64,000 nt of DNA, taken from the NCBI GenBank assembly GCA_035772405.1, contig JAYKKM010000153.1, positions 248,001-312,000 on the forward strand, given 5' to 3'. Each line of letters opens with the position of its first letter. Position 1 is the first letter of the stretch. Of the stretch, positions 39,201 through 51,400 are shown one piece after another. Below the pieces are notes generated by a model. It ran no database searches and was not told the origin of the DNA. It saw only the letters and a program-made list of their open reading frames with translations. This stretch comes from Chrysogorgia sp. JL179-B06 (Eukaryota > Cnidaria > Anthozoa > Scleralcyonacea > Chrysogorgiidae). The position numbers and the translations under genes are program-made.

Positions 39201-42200
39201 AAGCCGCAAAATATGTGCAGAAAGACCATTGATATGGCCAGCTACAGCACCAGCTCCATCATACCCTTGACCTCGACAATCTTCAATATTCAGTGAGAGG
39301 TCAGCCAAGGCTTTTAAAATAACTGCTGCTAGATCTGCACCAGTTAATCCCCATTTACAATGAATAAATTATATAAAATCTTCTCTGATGTTCAAATTAC
39401 TATCAACAAACCTCAACACCAATGACATTTGCTCCTTATTTGAACAATCTGCAGCTTCATCTGCAAGAATGGAAAAGAATCTATTTTGCTTGACTTCATC
39501 AATAATTTTTTCAATGATTACCTGCCCACAACACTTAATGATTTCATTCTGGGTAGTCTTTGAAGTATATGAAGCATTATTTGCAGATGTCTTCAGATGT
39601 TCTTCAAGACCAACATCTCCAGCACGAACCCTCATATTCAACAACTCGATGAAATTACCTACACCACCCCGAGAAAAACTTCCAACTTCTGGATGATATT
39701 GGGAATCATCACGGTGCCCTCTAAAAGATAAACCTAGACGGCCACAAGTTATGATAGTGTCTACAATAGGAATAAGCTTTTTCCTATTCTCAGAAATTTT
39801 ACTTCTCCTATTAGCACTTATCAACACATCAATTGGCTGAACTTTACCCGATAACTGCTCCTGCAAAGACAAAAATATTTCTGCGGTGCTGCTATGTAAA
39901 CATGGTGACGAGGAACCAGACTTTCCTGTATGTTTTTTTAATTTTCTAGTAGCATCATTCCAATGTTTAAGAGGTTGACAAAAAAGGTTTTTGGCAGCAT
40001 TTTTTTTATGGGCTTTCTCTGGAAATCTATCACCAAATAATACACATGGAAGACAGTAAGCACCATCCTGGCTAGGTGAATAACACAACCAAGGATACAA
40101 TTCCAACCATTCTAAACGAAAACTTCTACCATTTGTTGTCGGGAAAGAATATGTTTTATTAGGTATGAACACATTTTTTATTAAAACATCAATTTCTAAA
40201 TCGGTCTTACCTTTGGCTTTCTCTCTATAAGTAGCAATATCATACTCATGAATAAAATTAATTTGGGAAGTGCTGGTAGTGATAGTTGAACTTGTGGATG
40301 GTGAAGTGGTTGCAGAAGGAGCAGGTGAGTTGGTTGCAGAAGGAGCAGCTGTTTTGCCACTTAATTCTGACGACGGAACAAAAGCAATTGGTGTGTTTAT
40401 GATAGTATGGCAAGGTTTGGGGTCTGGTGTAGTTATAAAAGGAAAATAAATTTTAGATTGAACCAAATTTCCACTGGAAATTTTTTTAGACTTTGACAGG
40501 TTGGAGGAGATTTTTTGTGAAGGTAACTTCCTTTTTCTCCTCCTGTTGGCTCAGCATAAAACATGAGAGGGACAAAATGATTTGGTTGAAATACGTTACC
40601 TGATTCAACAATGCCTTGAAAACAAAATAGGATATGTACATCTGACATACCTTTCAAAGGTGGACACGGTTCTACTTTACAATTAAAAAGTAATTTAAAT
40701 TTCTGCTCCCCACAGTCAGGGTAATAACAAAAAATATTTCTGTTTGTAACAGAAGCCAAACCAAGAATACATAAGAAACTAGACCATGTGTTATCACAAC
40801 AGTTTAAAATAGCTTCTTTTTTAACAAGCTGATTCCCAGAACAGCCAGAATCTAGTGCCCTGTTTGACACAGACATAGGTAAAAGGTTATTCAAACTTTG
40901 GGAAACCTTTTCCATGTGCTCACCATGAGCAGCCAAAAAATATGGGTGCTGAGAATAAAAATCAGCCTTGAGATATAACTCAATTGAAGTGAAAACCCGA
41001 AGATCACTAATAAGAGAATTATCACCTACCAGGGCCAAAGAAACAGAGCTGTATAGGCAATTTCCAGTTGCTTGAGATCTATATTTAAAAGCCAGATACA
41101 AAGTCAAAACACAATCCAAACCAATCGAACATTAAAGAAAAAAATAAACAGTAGACTGTTCGAGTAGAGGTATTGGAATTCAATGTTTAACGCTGTTGAT
41201 CAGATAATTGAAGTCAAAGTATGATTGGTGATTTGGTGCTTTTGTAAAAATTGGCGATGGTTGGCTAAACACATCTCATTATCTCAATAATTATATGATG
41301 CATTATTCATAAATACTCTATGTGTATCTTATCTAATTTAAATAATTTACGCTTTTCAAGGTTACATAAGTTTTAGGAACTAAACTACTAAAGCTAAGAT
41401 AGTTTCCACTCACCTAAAAGCAATACAACGTTTCTTTCCAGAAACAGCATTTGCACACTCAGGAATATAGGACTCCGCGTCAAAATCCCGGTACAATGTC
41501 TTGCCAATACGAGTCGAAAACTCTTGACCCACGAGAAAATCACACGATTGGAGTTTATTTCTCAAATCGCAATAAATGATGTTTAATAAATCATCGTTTC
41601 CACTCTGTAAAGCGTGCTCTACAAGTTTCGTAACATCCGTAGACGCCATAATCGAAACAGAACTCAGTCTCAAGCAGAAGTTTGAAGTCGAGTCAGTTCA
41701 CTGCTGGCTCAGGCAGCTTTGTTATACTTAATTCCGACGCAGTGCAATCTACTTCCGACTACCCCTTTGACTACCCTTTGCTGTCTTTAACCAATCAGTG
41801 CTCGCTATTCCGACGTACACCGGCCATTTTGACGTACTCAAATTATCCACATTTGTAAATGGAGTGGATTGAGATCCCTCTTTAACCCGTGTCATATTAA
41901 CAATTTCGTTAAGGCTACATGAAGTAGACCAGTTGTCCTCCAGCTGAGACTGCTGAGGCTGCTGAGGACCGGCTGAGGACTGAGACTGGGCCAAATAATC
42001 ATTACGTAAGCGCGAATTAAAGCGAGAAAAAATGTGGAAAAATGAAATTTTTGAAAATTTCAAGTTTCAAAATTTATATAAAACTTTTAAAAGCTTGAAT
42101 ATTTATTTTTCAAATTTTAAAAACATGTTTAAAAGGTTTTTAAACTAATTAATTCATGAATAAATTAGTTTAGAATTTTTGTGTACGTCGCTTGACGTGT

Positions 42201-45200
42201 TTGACGTACCCTAGATCCGCCCCTGGTTCAAAGCGATGTCGTAGCCGAAGGTTCTATAGACAAGGTCCTGAGCGGCAAGCGGAAGACGAGCAAGGCTAAG
42301 CTCTCTCAGCAGAATTACAGATGGAGAAAATATCCCGATCACTCAGAAATGCCCAGAATTCAACCAGCATTTTTCGATGTTAAAGTGATTCCCTCTGGAG
42401 CCACATTCCATGTAGTCGCCGAGAAAGTGTTCGGATCGGTAACAAACACCAGCAGCAAGCGTGTGGATGTGGTGTTAGATGTGGTGTAAGAGCTGTCTTT
42501 CCGCTTCCGCATATCCCTTCTCCTCGTGGGCACGGCTGGGAAGTGAACAGTCAATCTCGTTTAATTTGTTTGGCTTGATCGAAACTGGCTCCCGAAGAAG
42601 TACTGGAACTACTCTCCTGTACAGTACATGCAAGAGAGAATGCACTGTTGAGAAATGCTGTTGCTTGAAAGCTGTTCCCAAGTGCACGGACATGTGCACT
42701 CTTCCACTTTCCTCCCCAGAGGCTTCACTCGCTTTTTTGTAGAGTTTGGGCAGATCACAGACCTTCTCTCCCCGCGCGCTCGCAATTCCGCGTCCCCATT
42801 GTCTCCACGTGTTCCTGAGACACCCTGTATGCCAGAGAAATATGAAACTCAAGAAGCCTCTGCGGAGGGGAGTGGCACTCTTCAGTGTGAGAACATGGCG
42901 ACCGATGATGATGTCCGATATGAAAGTGACACTGAAGATGCAGAGGATTGATTATCAGGGTATGTTCAGTGTTGTCGGTACAATTCTCAGTATCCTGAAA
43001 ACTTTACGGACTTATGATCAATTAGATAGTGATTACCTTTCCCGGGGTCTTTATTCAGGTCCAAAGTAAAGACATCCCTATTGGCTATTAACGTGACACA
43101 GATACAAAGAAAGTCATTTACACCGAAAATGTAGTGAAGTCGATAAGTACTGTAAATCGCCCTTTCCTTCTTTCGCAATTAGATGTTTCAAACTTAAAAA
43201 AAACATTTTAGATCTCCACCTGTGATAGCAGTGAAGAAGCTAAGGAAGCTATACACCATACTCACGATAAAGAAGACTTCTGCACCTGAATGTTGTGTTT
43301 ACCATAAGTTATATCCATTTAAAAGCCACTGTGTGACGTCATTTGTGACGCCACCATAGCATGATTTGACGCGTGACATCACCTACGATCACCTCTTAGT
43401 TCAAACCCATTCCGAATATGCGTTAAAACAATATATATTTGTATTTACTAAGGGCTGGCAATTTTAAGGGCTCTTCCAGAAATCCAAGATGGCAGCCACA
43501 AGGAGAGGCAAAGTGGGTAAATTTGAAATTCGATTCTCTGGGTGAAAGCTACCGTTCTATCCTTGGTATCATACCTTTTTGTGATGCTGAATTAAAGATT
43601 AACATAGAAACTGTTTCGTTTGTTCCCCTTGAGTGAGCCATACAATCGTCTCAGCTGATGGACTATATAGTTTTACATCAAAATTGAATTGTCCCATGCT
43701 ACCGTAAGTATTTGCCTGTTTCGATACCTCTATCTGCCTATTTTTTAATCTGCTTCCTTTTATGATAGGATCAAAGGGAGTAGGAAAGACAAGTATTCTA
43801 AAGGCGCTAATGTTGCGTTCGAAGGATGAGTCAAGGAAAGATGAGTCAAAGAAAGATAAGTCAAAGAACGATGGGTCAAAAAAATTATCAACGAAACAAC
43901 TTCATTTTGTAAGTTCTATTTTCCTTTTGCCCACGTTCGCCGCTCACAGAATACGGCAAACAAAGTCAAATTTCTCCTGTATAGTGCGGTACAGATTGTA
44001 ATCCCACAGGAGCTGTTAAACGTGGGAATAGCTTAGAGTTACACATTTAACAAGAGTTGCTGTGTTTTTAGGACTTGGAGGGCATAAACTAGTCTGATTT
44101 CAATGAGAAGGTTACGAAATTGGAAAATAGTAAATAATTTAAATTGTTTGTTTCGTTTAAAACATGAATGCTCAAGCGAAAAAGTTTGTAACTACAGTCT
44201 TTGCAAAACTTTTATTTTTTAATCAGCGCCCGCGGATCGTAGATTCTTATTTATCGATAACATCCAGCTTCTATTGGAGAACGAAAATGCGAAGATGAAG
44301 ATTAAATTATATGTGAAGCAACCGGTAATTTAAAGTTTAACTTCCTTCTTGTATGGTTGGCTTTGATGAGTGATTTGTATTCAGTTGGTGGAGTTGACGG
44401 AAGAAAGTTTATATTTAATTTTTTTTTATTCAAAGGCTCACAATACAAAATTGCGTGTAGTCTGTGTATCGTCAAGAGGTGGACTCGTGAAATTGAGATC
44501 CGACCGAGGTCTCCGCTTAAGCCATGGCGATTTTCACGTGGTATTTGTAAATCCAGAAGAAATGGTTACCAGAGGAGTATTGGAAAAGGTACATCTGCTA
44601 TGAATTTAACAAGTGTCCTGAGCTACTAGGGTTGGGCGGTTTTGATTAAAATAAAAACCGTTAAACCACCCGACTCTAAACCGGTTAAACCGTAAAACCG
44701 GTTTTTGTATCTGCGCGAAGATCTGCGCGAAGCGCATATACATTGCTATCGTGCAGTTAAGTTTGTGTGTGTGTGTGTGTGTTAGCTTATAGCCAATCAG
44801 CGATCAGCGCGCTCCGACAAGTTGTCGACAACTTCCGACTTTGATTTATTTCGACGCCATTGTTTCAAGAATATTATTCAAGAAGAATTGACAATTCGGT
44901 AAGCATTTTTAATATGAACTGTAATATATTTGCAAGTGTGATCTACAACAGTTTTCGTAGGATGTATGGAGTCATCGATATGACGCCAAAAGATTTTTAA
45001 AGCCTCGTTAAAATCACAATATTCAGCCAAGACAACCAACACGTGTTTGACCATATTTATACAAGAGACTCTCAACCTCTTCGGAGGACAATTCAGCCTC
45101 TTCGGAGGACAATTCAGCCTCTTCGGAGGACAAGACAACCTCTTTGGAGGACAATTCAACCTCTTCGGAAGACTAAACAACCTCTTCGGAGGACTAAACA

Positions 45201-45425
45201 ACCTCTTCAGACGACAATTCAACCTCTTCGGAGGACCAGAAAACCTCTTGTATCTATCTATGTTGCAATATATTATACAACTATTTTATCTTTATGTTCA
45301 ACTGCATTTTTATGCAACAATTCAACTTACATCTGTTTAATATTACACATTGTAATATTAATGTTTATGCAAAAGACCTGTTTTATTTCACTCAAATTGC
45401 GCTGCGAAACACGCTACTCATCCAG

Positions 45426-45459
<34 letters not shown>

Positions 45460-48400
45460 CTAAACTACTCTAAAACATTTCAATAACTAACGAAGACATG
45501 AAGTGAACCATTATCGAATTCCCAATAACCATTAATAGCAACTCACAAAGTTTTATTCCATTTGAACTTGTTGAATTGGCTAAAAGCGTTCCTAAAAGCG
45601 ATAGCATGGCATTTGGGTTGATTAGTGATTAAATGTCCCTCAAGCCTTGGGAGGTTTAGTAAAAGTCCCTCGGGGCTTCGCCCTCGGGACTTTTACTAAA
45701 CCTCCCTCGGCTTTCGGGTACATTTAATCACTAATCAACCCAAATGCCATGCTATTACTTATAATAAGCTACCGGTATATCATTATCGACTGCTACTTCT
45801 GTATTTATAATACTTTGTTTGCACTTGTTTTAGAGTCTTCCGGCGGATATGTATGAAAAGAACAAAGTAAGTTAAGAAGTTTTTTTTTTAATGCAATGTA
45901 AGTAGTAATACCCCCCATCTGGCGTCCAAAGGGATGCCGCCTCATTAGATATTCATGACATCATTTCGAACGTTATGACTTCTTGTCTTCCTGGAGGAGC
46001 CTTAACCCTAATTATTTATTCAGATTATGTCATTAAACCTTCAGGATCCCTAACCCTAGCTCGTGTACCTGTAGGACCTCAAACCCTAATTAGTAATAAT
46101 TTTATTCGGCCTAATTATTATGCATATCACTAACCCTAGTCCTCTCTTCTTCCTCCGCTCCCATATAATTATTCCGACACCTTCCGAACTTGATTTCCGA
46201 TGGTATTACGTCACTATCAAAACGTCGCTCTTTAGATCTCTTAATAATATAAGAAACGCCTTTGCATCTATACACTTCGCCTCGCTACGGCAGTGTGAAT
46301 GTGGGACAGTAGGCAATCCGAAAGCAGCGCATGCGCACAATCGATCTTGGCTGAATATTATAATCTTTAATGAATTATCAATGAAACATTTTATACTTTC
46401 AGTTCGTGTATCGACCAACAGAGGTTTATACGATAGCCTTTTACGTTCAAATATCCTTTAGACCTTCGACAAATCTACGAAGATATGAACCCAAATCATT
46501 TCGACTATTTGCGATATTCGCCTTCCGAAGCCTTGAACAACGAAGCGAGTATATTTTAAAAATCACGGAGTCGAATCATAACGTGTGGACATAGAAAAAA
46601 ACGTGTGGACATAAGAAAAATATAAACTAAAACGGTTTCAAGGCATTGCTTTCAAAGCGTTGCTAGGCCAACTTATCCTACGGCTGATATTTGCATAATT
46701 TTGACGAGAGCACATGTTACAGACAAAGGAAACGGTCGTTAAGAGGTCGTTAGTGTCTCAACTCATATTTATTTGGAATATTTAATGAAACAAACTAGAG
46801 AAGGCTAAACTAAATAAAATATTGTAACGCCTTGAAAACGTTGGAAAATCTTATAAAGCGGCAAGAGGAAATGGAAACAAACTTTAATAATTATTTAAAA
46901 GCTGCAAGATTACGGCATGAAGAAACTGTTATTAATAAGCAACAAAAGCGGGGGAAATCTAAATCCCATACAAAGTCAAAGAGCGAACACAGCTTTGACA
47001 GTGGAAAAACAATCGATATCTCTAAGAAGTGGCTGCGATGCTAATTTGTAAATACAACGCTCCGTGTCAAAGTTCTCAATGTAAAATCCGTCGAGCACAA
47101 AGGAGAGAAAGGCAGCATGTATAAAGTTAAACGCTCCAAACTAGAGGACACTGTCAGAGCTGGACAATTTGTCTAAAACGATTGTGTAATTAGCTGTCAA
47201 TATTCTTATAGCTAGAAAAAATAAACCGTTTGTACCTTCTATAAAGTGTTTGTAGCTATGTCTTTATTCCTAACATATTACAGTGAAGATAAACGAAGGG
47301 AATTCGTTTAAACTCGTCTTAAAGCTATAACAAAACACCATGCATGCTCGATAATTTATGCTGTCTGGTTAGTCGTAGTTTGAATTTTTATTATATTTCT
47401 CGTTCCGTTGCACCCTGCCTCGTTTCTATGTTTAGCTCTAATGGCTAATTATTTACACGCGAGCAAATGTTTTAAATAAATTGCCCTGCTTGTACGGTTT
47501 CTTCCAACTTGGACCGTTTGACAATGACAATGACAATGACTTTGTACATGGTTCCATCCCCTGTTATCCAAACGGGCAAAAAGGCCTTAACGGGTCTTAA
47601 AATGGCAGATAGAGCCTAAACGGTCCTACGTATTTCATCATAGCTGCGTCACTTTTGAAAATAAGCCGAATAAACCGATATATGATGTATATAGTCTTAT
47701 ATATTTTTCGATCTCGCCGATTCTTAAGGACTTACAAATCTTCATACTCACGTACGGTTCATAAACAGTGAGGTTAAACTCCATGGCAAGGCGTTACAAT
47801 ATTTTATTTTGTTTAGCCTTCTCTAGTTTGTTTCATTAAATATTCCAAATAATCATGAGTTGTGACATTAACGACCTCTTAATGACCGTTTCCTTTGTCT
47901 GTAACATGTGCTCTAGTCAAAATTATTCAAATGTATCAGTCTTAGCAACAAAGTGCATGGCAACATAAATAAGTCAGCCACATAAACCAAATCGATATAT
48001 TGTTTTTACTATTTTTCTGTGTTTGAAATCTTCGATCGTTCTTCTTACGGCTTCTCGGACTATTTCTTGGATATCTTGAAAGATCTATACGTTTAAAGAT
48101 CCCTGATCATTCTTCTCACAGTTTCATTTAGCTATCTGTCCCAAATGTTTATGGCAAGACTTTCACAACAATACTCATTAATGTAAATTATGTGACTTAG
48201 CATCACCTTTGGATATCACACAACATTGTTTTTTGTACTGCATGTCCGTATACTGTAGTAACCCTGGGGCACTGGAGATAATATTATGTTTGAGCTTAAA
48301 CCATAACAACTATTTGTAACTTGAAATAATATATATATGTGTTTATCGAAATACGTGTGCCTTCTTTTGTTTGTGGACTTGCATGTAATCCTTTAATTAC

Positions 48401-51400
48401 GCTTAATGGCTCCCACGCTTAATTTGTCTATGATCAGGTGGACAAATTTATTCAAGCTGCTAAGTTTAGTTAGCCCGCTTTATATCTTCGTTCGAACTCC
48501 TCGCTCGGTCGTTCTATAATATGAAGTAAAGTCGTTCAAGTAAACCTATTTAAAACCCTTAGAGATATACTCTTCTGCCAGGAAACCTTATTTTTCGATG
48601 TCCTTTTGTTTTATTCTTTTAATGACCTTTTAATCACCCTCCCACACACGTGCTATGAGGCGAAATATGCAAATATCAGCCGTAGGATAAGTTGGCCTAG
48701 CAACGCTTTGAAAGCAATGCCTTGAAACCGTTTTAGTTTATATTTTTCTATGTCCACACGTTTTAAATCCTTAACAATTCTTCGCACTGTTCCCCAAAGT
48801 GCTTCTTCCTCATAGGAATCCTGTACACTAAAGCGAGATATGCGATAACTCGGCCGATCTCGTCATGCAGGCCATATGAAGTATACAACTTGATCATGGT
48901 AACAGCGAAATATAAAAACATGAATATTTAAACCTTAGCAACCGTGTTAAAGTTCTATATCGATTGTATCTAGATAAGCAATTTTGATAAAGTTTTATTT
49001 CGCTTACAGGCAAATTCGTTCTTCGTGCGGCTTCTCGAGTGGTTTGATCATCTAAGGAATCGCTTACTTTATACACTAGAGGCCTGATGAACTTCGTAAA
49101 GCCGTAAAGTCCGGTACATTCGTAAAAGCCGTTATGATTTGACTCCGTGATTTTTAAAATATACTCGCTTCGTTGTTCAAGGCTTCGGAAGGCGAATATC
49201 GCAAATAGCCGAAATGATTTGGGTTCATATCTTCGTAGAACTGTTGAAGGTCTAAAGGGTATTTGAACATAAGGGCGATCGTATGAATCTATGTTGGTCG
49301 ATACACGAACTGAGAGTATAAGATATTTCAATGATAATTCATTCCAGATTATAATATTCAGCCAAGATCGATTGTGCGCATGCGCTGCTTTCGGATTGCC
49401 TACTGTCCCACATTCACACTGCCGTAGCGTGGCGAAGTGTATAGATGCAAAGGCGTTTCTTATATTGTTAAGAGATCTAAAGAGCGACGTTTTGATAATG
49501 ACGTAATACCATCGGAAATCAAGTTCGGAATATGGAGGTGGAGGAAGAGGACTAGGTTAGTGAAGACTGATATGAATAATATTAAAATGAATACTAATTA
49601 GGGTTTGGGGTCCTACAGGTACACGAGGCTAGGGTTTGGGGTCCTACTGGTACACGAGCTAGGGTTAGGGATCGTGAAGGTTAAAGACGTAATCTGAATA
49701 AATAATTAGGGTTAAGAGGTCGTGTAGGTTCACGAGAAGTCATGACGTTCGAAATGATGTCATGAATATTTAATGCCGCGGCATCCCTTTGAACTCCCGA
49801 TGAGGGGTTATCACTACTAATGTAATGTCACGGACCTCAAATAATAATAATAATAATAATAATAATGGCAACTTTATTATATGAATTTTGTACAAAGAAA
49901 ATTGGAATAATTTAATATATAATATATACAATTGCAAATCTCGCTTATTAAAGGTAACGTACAATTTGTAGTATTGCTACTCGAATCCCATTTAACTATA
50001 CATTATTAATATCTATATTTATAAAACAACAGAACAAATTTATACACTTAAACATTTAGTAGTTCAGGTCCATTCTTTGTTTCTACAGCAAAAGATATAA
50101 TATGTGGTTCTAACAGTAATTTACCAACAACACACATGTTCCATGTTTAATCATGTTTAATAATAAGTTTTTGAGTTTAATCTCTTTGAGATCGCGGACC
50201 AACCGTTTCGAAATTGCTCGTCATCTTCTACCGCGATCGGCATGTGCAGTTGTAAGCATACTGAGCATATTTACGATCAACACACTTGACTTGTCATCCA
50301 CATAAGTGATGTGGATGACATCACAGAATAGTAATATAACCAGAAGTCCAACTTTCGTGAAAACTTGTCCACATTTTGCAATGCGCATGGACGAAATATA
50401 GCGCCATTCGTCGCCATCTTACGCCACCCTACGCCACCCTACGCCATCCTGGCAACATTGCATTGCATTGCATTGCATTGTATTACATTGTATTACATTG
50501 TTTTTCATTGCATTGCATTGCACTGTATTACATTGTATTACATTGTTTTTCATTGTATTGCCAGGACATCTTCGACAACTGGTTAAAGTTCACAGGATTT
50601 CGTTTGGGGGAAGTGATAGAACTCTCCACTTTTTTGCCAAGTGAAGCGACGACATATCCCAATGTCGGTATTCAGCAATTACTACGTAATTTCGAGGATG
50701 ATCGTGCTGCGATTTTCTTCTCTGCACTGAAGAACGACGAAGCCGAATTTGGTACTGAAAACAGATCTTTGTTTCTCTCTTGCCTGACAATTTGTAGTAT
50801 TGGTGGTGGTGGTGTTAATTTTCGCGACCTGCTTACAAAATTTAATATGGTATACTCAGATCTGCCTTGGACCCTTCTAAAGGAGGAAGACAGAAAAATA
50901 ATGGTAGTGTCAACACAAGCGCAGAAAGTGATCAGACACTTCGTGAAATGCAATCATGAGTTGGTACTTGACCTGGTAAGTTCATTCTAGTCCACATGAC
51001 ATGAAAATTCAACCAACCATTTTATGATTCCATGGATAATCTCTGAGCTTAAAGTGCCCATGCAATGAAAAAATCGCTAGCATTTTTTTACTTTAACGGA
51101 CAAAGTAGCATGGCAGGAGCGTACACTGAAAATTTCAAGTGGATCTGCTGCATAGTCTTCGAGCTATCAACTCTCGAAGTTTGTCATGGCTAAATATTTT
51201 TGTCGAAATCTGAAACGCGCGGTTCATTGTCTTATGACGTATGCAGTGGTCCAACTATGCATAAGAACAATAGATTTGAACATTAATGACCCACTGCATA
51301 CGTCATATACCACATATATTCAATCCCAGTCTTTCCCTATTTTGTAACGTTTAAACTATGCCAATGGACAAACGTTGGGAGTTGATAGCTCAAAGACTAT

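Larger units (their letters stand above)
36741..42225 (-). mobile_element. hAT transposon (ZMYM/TTF type) with OTU-protease gene
   Basis: The right end reads, inward on the minus strand, CAGGGGCGGATCTAGGG then ACGTCAAACACG. The left end near 36757 has TAGGGGACGTCAAAACACG, a clear inverted match, although its outermost bases are disturbed. CAGGGGCGGATC is a typical terminus of ZMYM/TTF-type hAT elements. Inside are a two-exon OTU gene and a transposase, both on the minus strand. No clean 8-bp target duplication was found. The insertion divides a DUF6589-like transposon gene. Confidence 0.75.
34400..43705 (+). mobile_element. older DNA transposon, interrupted by a hAT element
   Basis: The region 34400-35110 is similar, in reverse complement, to 43330-43705 (shared blocks include AATTGTCCCATGCTAC, CTACCGTTCTATCCTTGGTA, GTTTCGTTTGTTCCCCTTGA). 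Between these arms lie plus-strand coding pieces of one transposon-type protein: 35200-35487, 36067-36290, 36364-36735 and 42223-42482. The last two are separated only by the hAT element. The arms and pieces together look like one element inserted in intron 3 of the CR-like gene. The superfamily was not identified. Confidence 0.5.

Noticed and set aside
44072..44129. Longer version of CR-like exon 5 using the acceptor at 44070-44071
   Set aside because: It would introduce an in-frame TAG at 44090-44092. The downstream AG at 44091-44092 avoids it and keeps the phase. If the upstream acceptor is the one used, the gene would be a pseudogene.
45047..45486. Protein of FGGQFSL-type heptad repeats
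   Set aside because: The 21-bp minisatellite keeps all frames open. The frame continues into a TA microsatellite and lies within an intron of the CR-like gene.
48894..49331. 145-codon minus-strand protein
   Set aside because: It lies in the right arm of a fold-back element, and the corresponding left arm gives a broken version. No motif was recognised.
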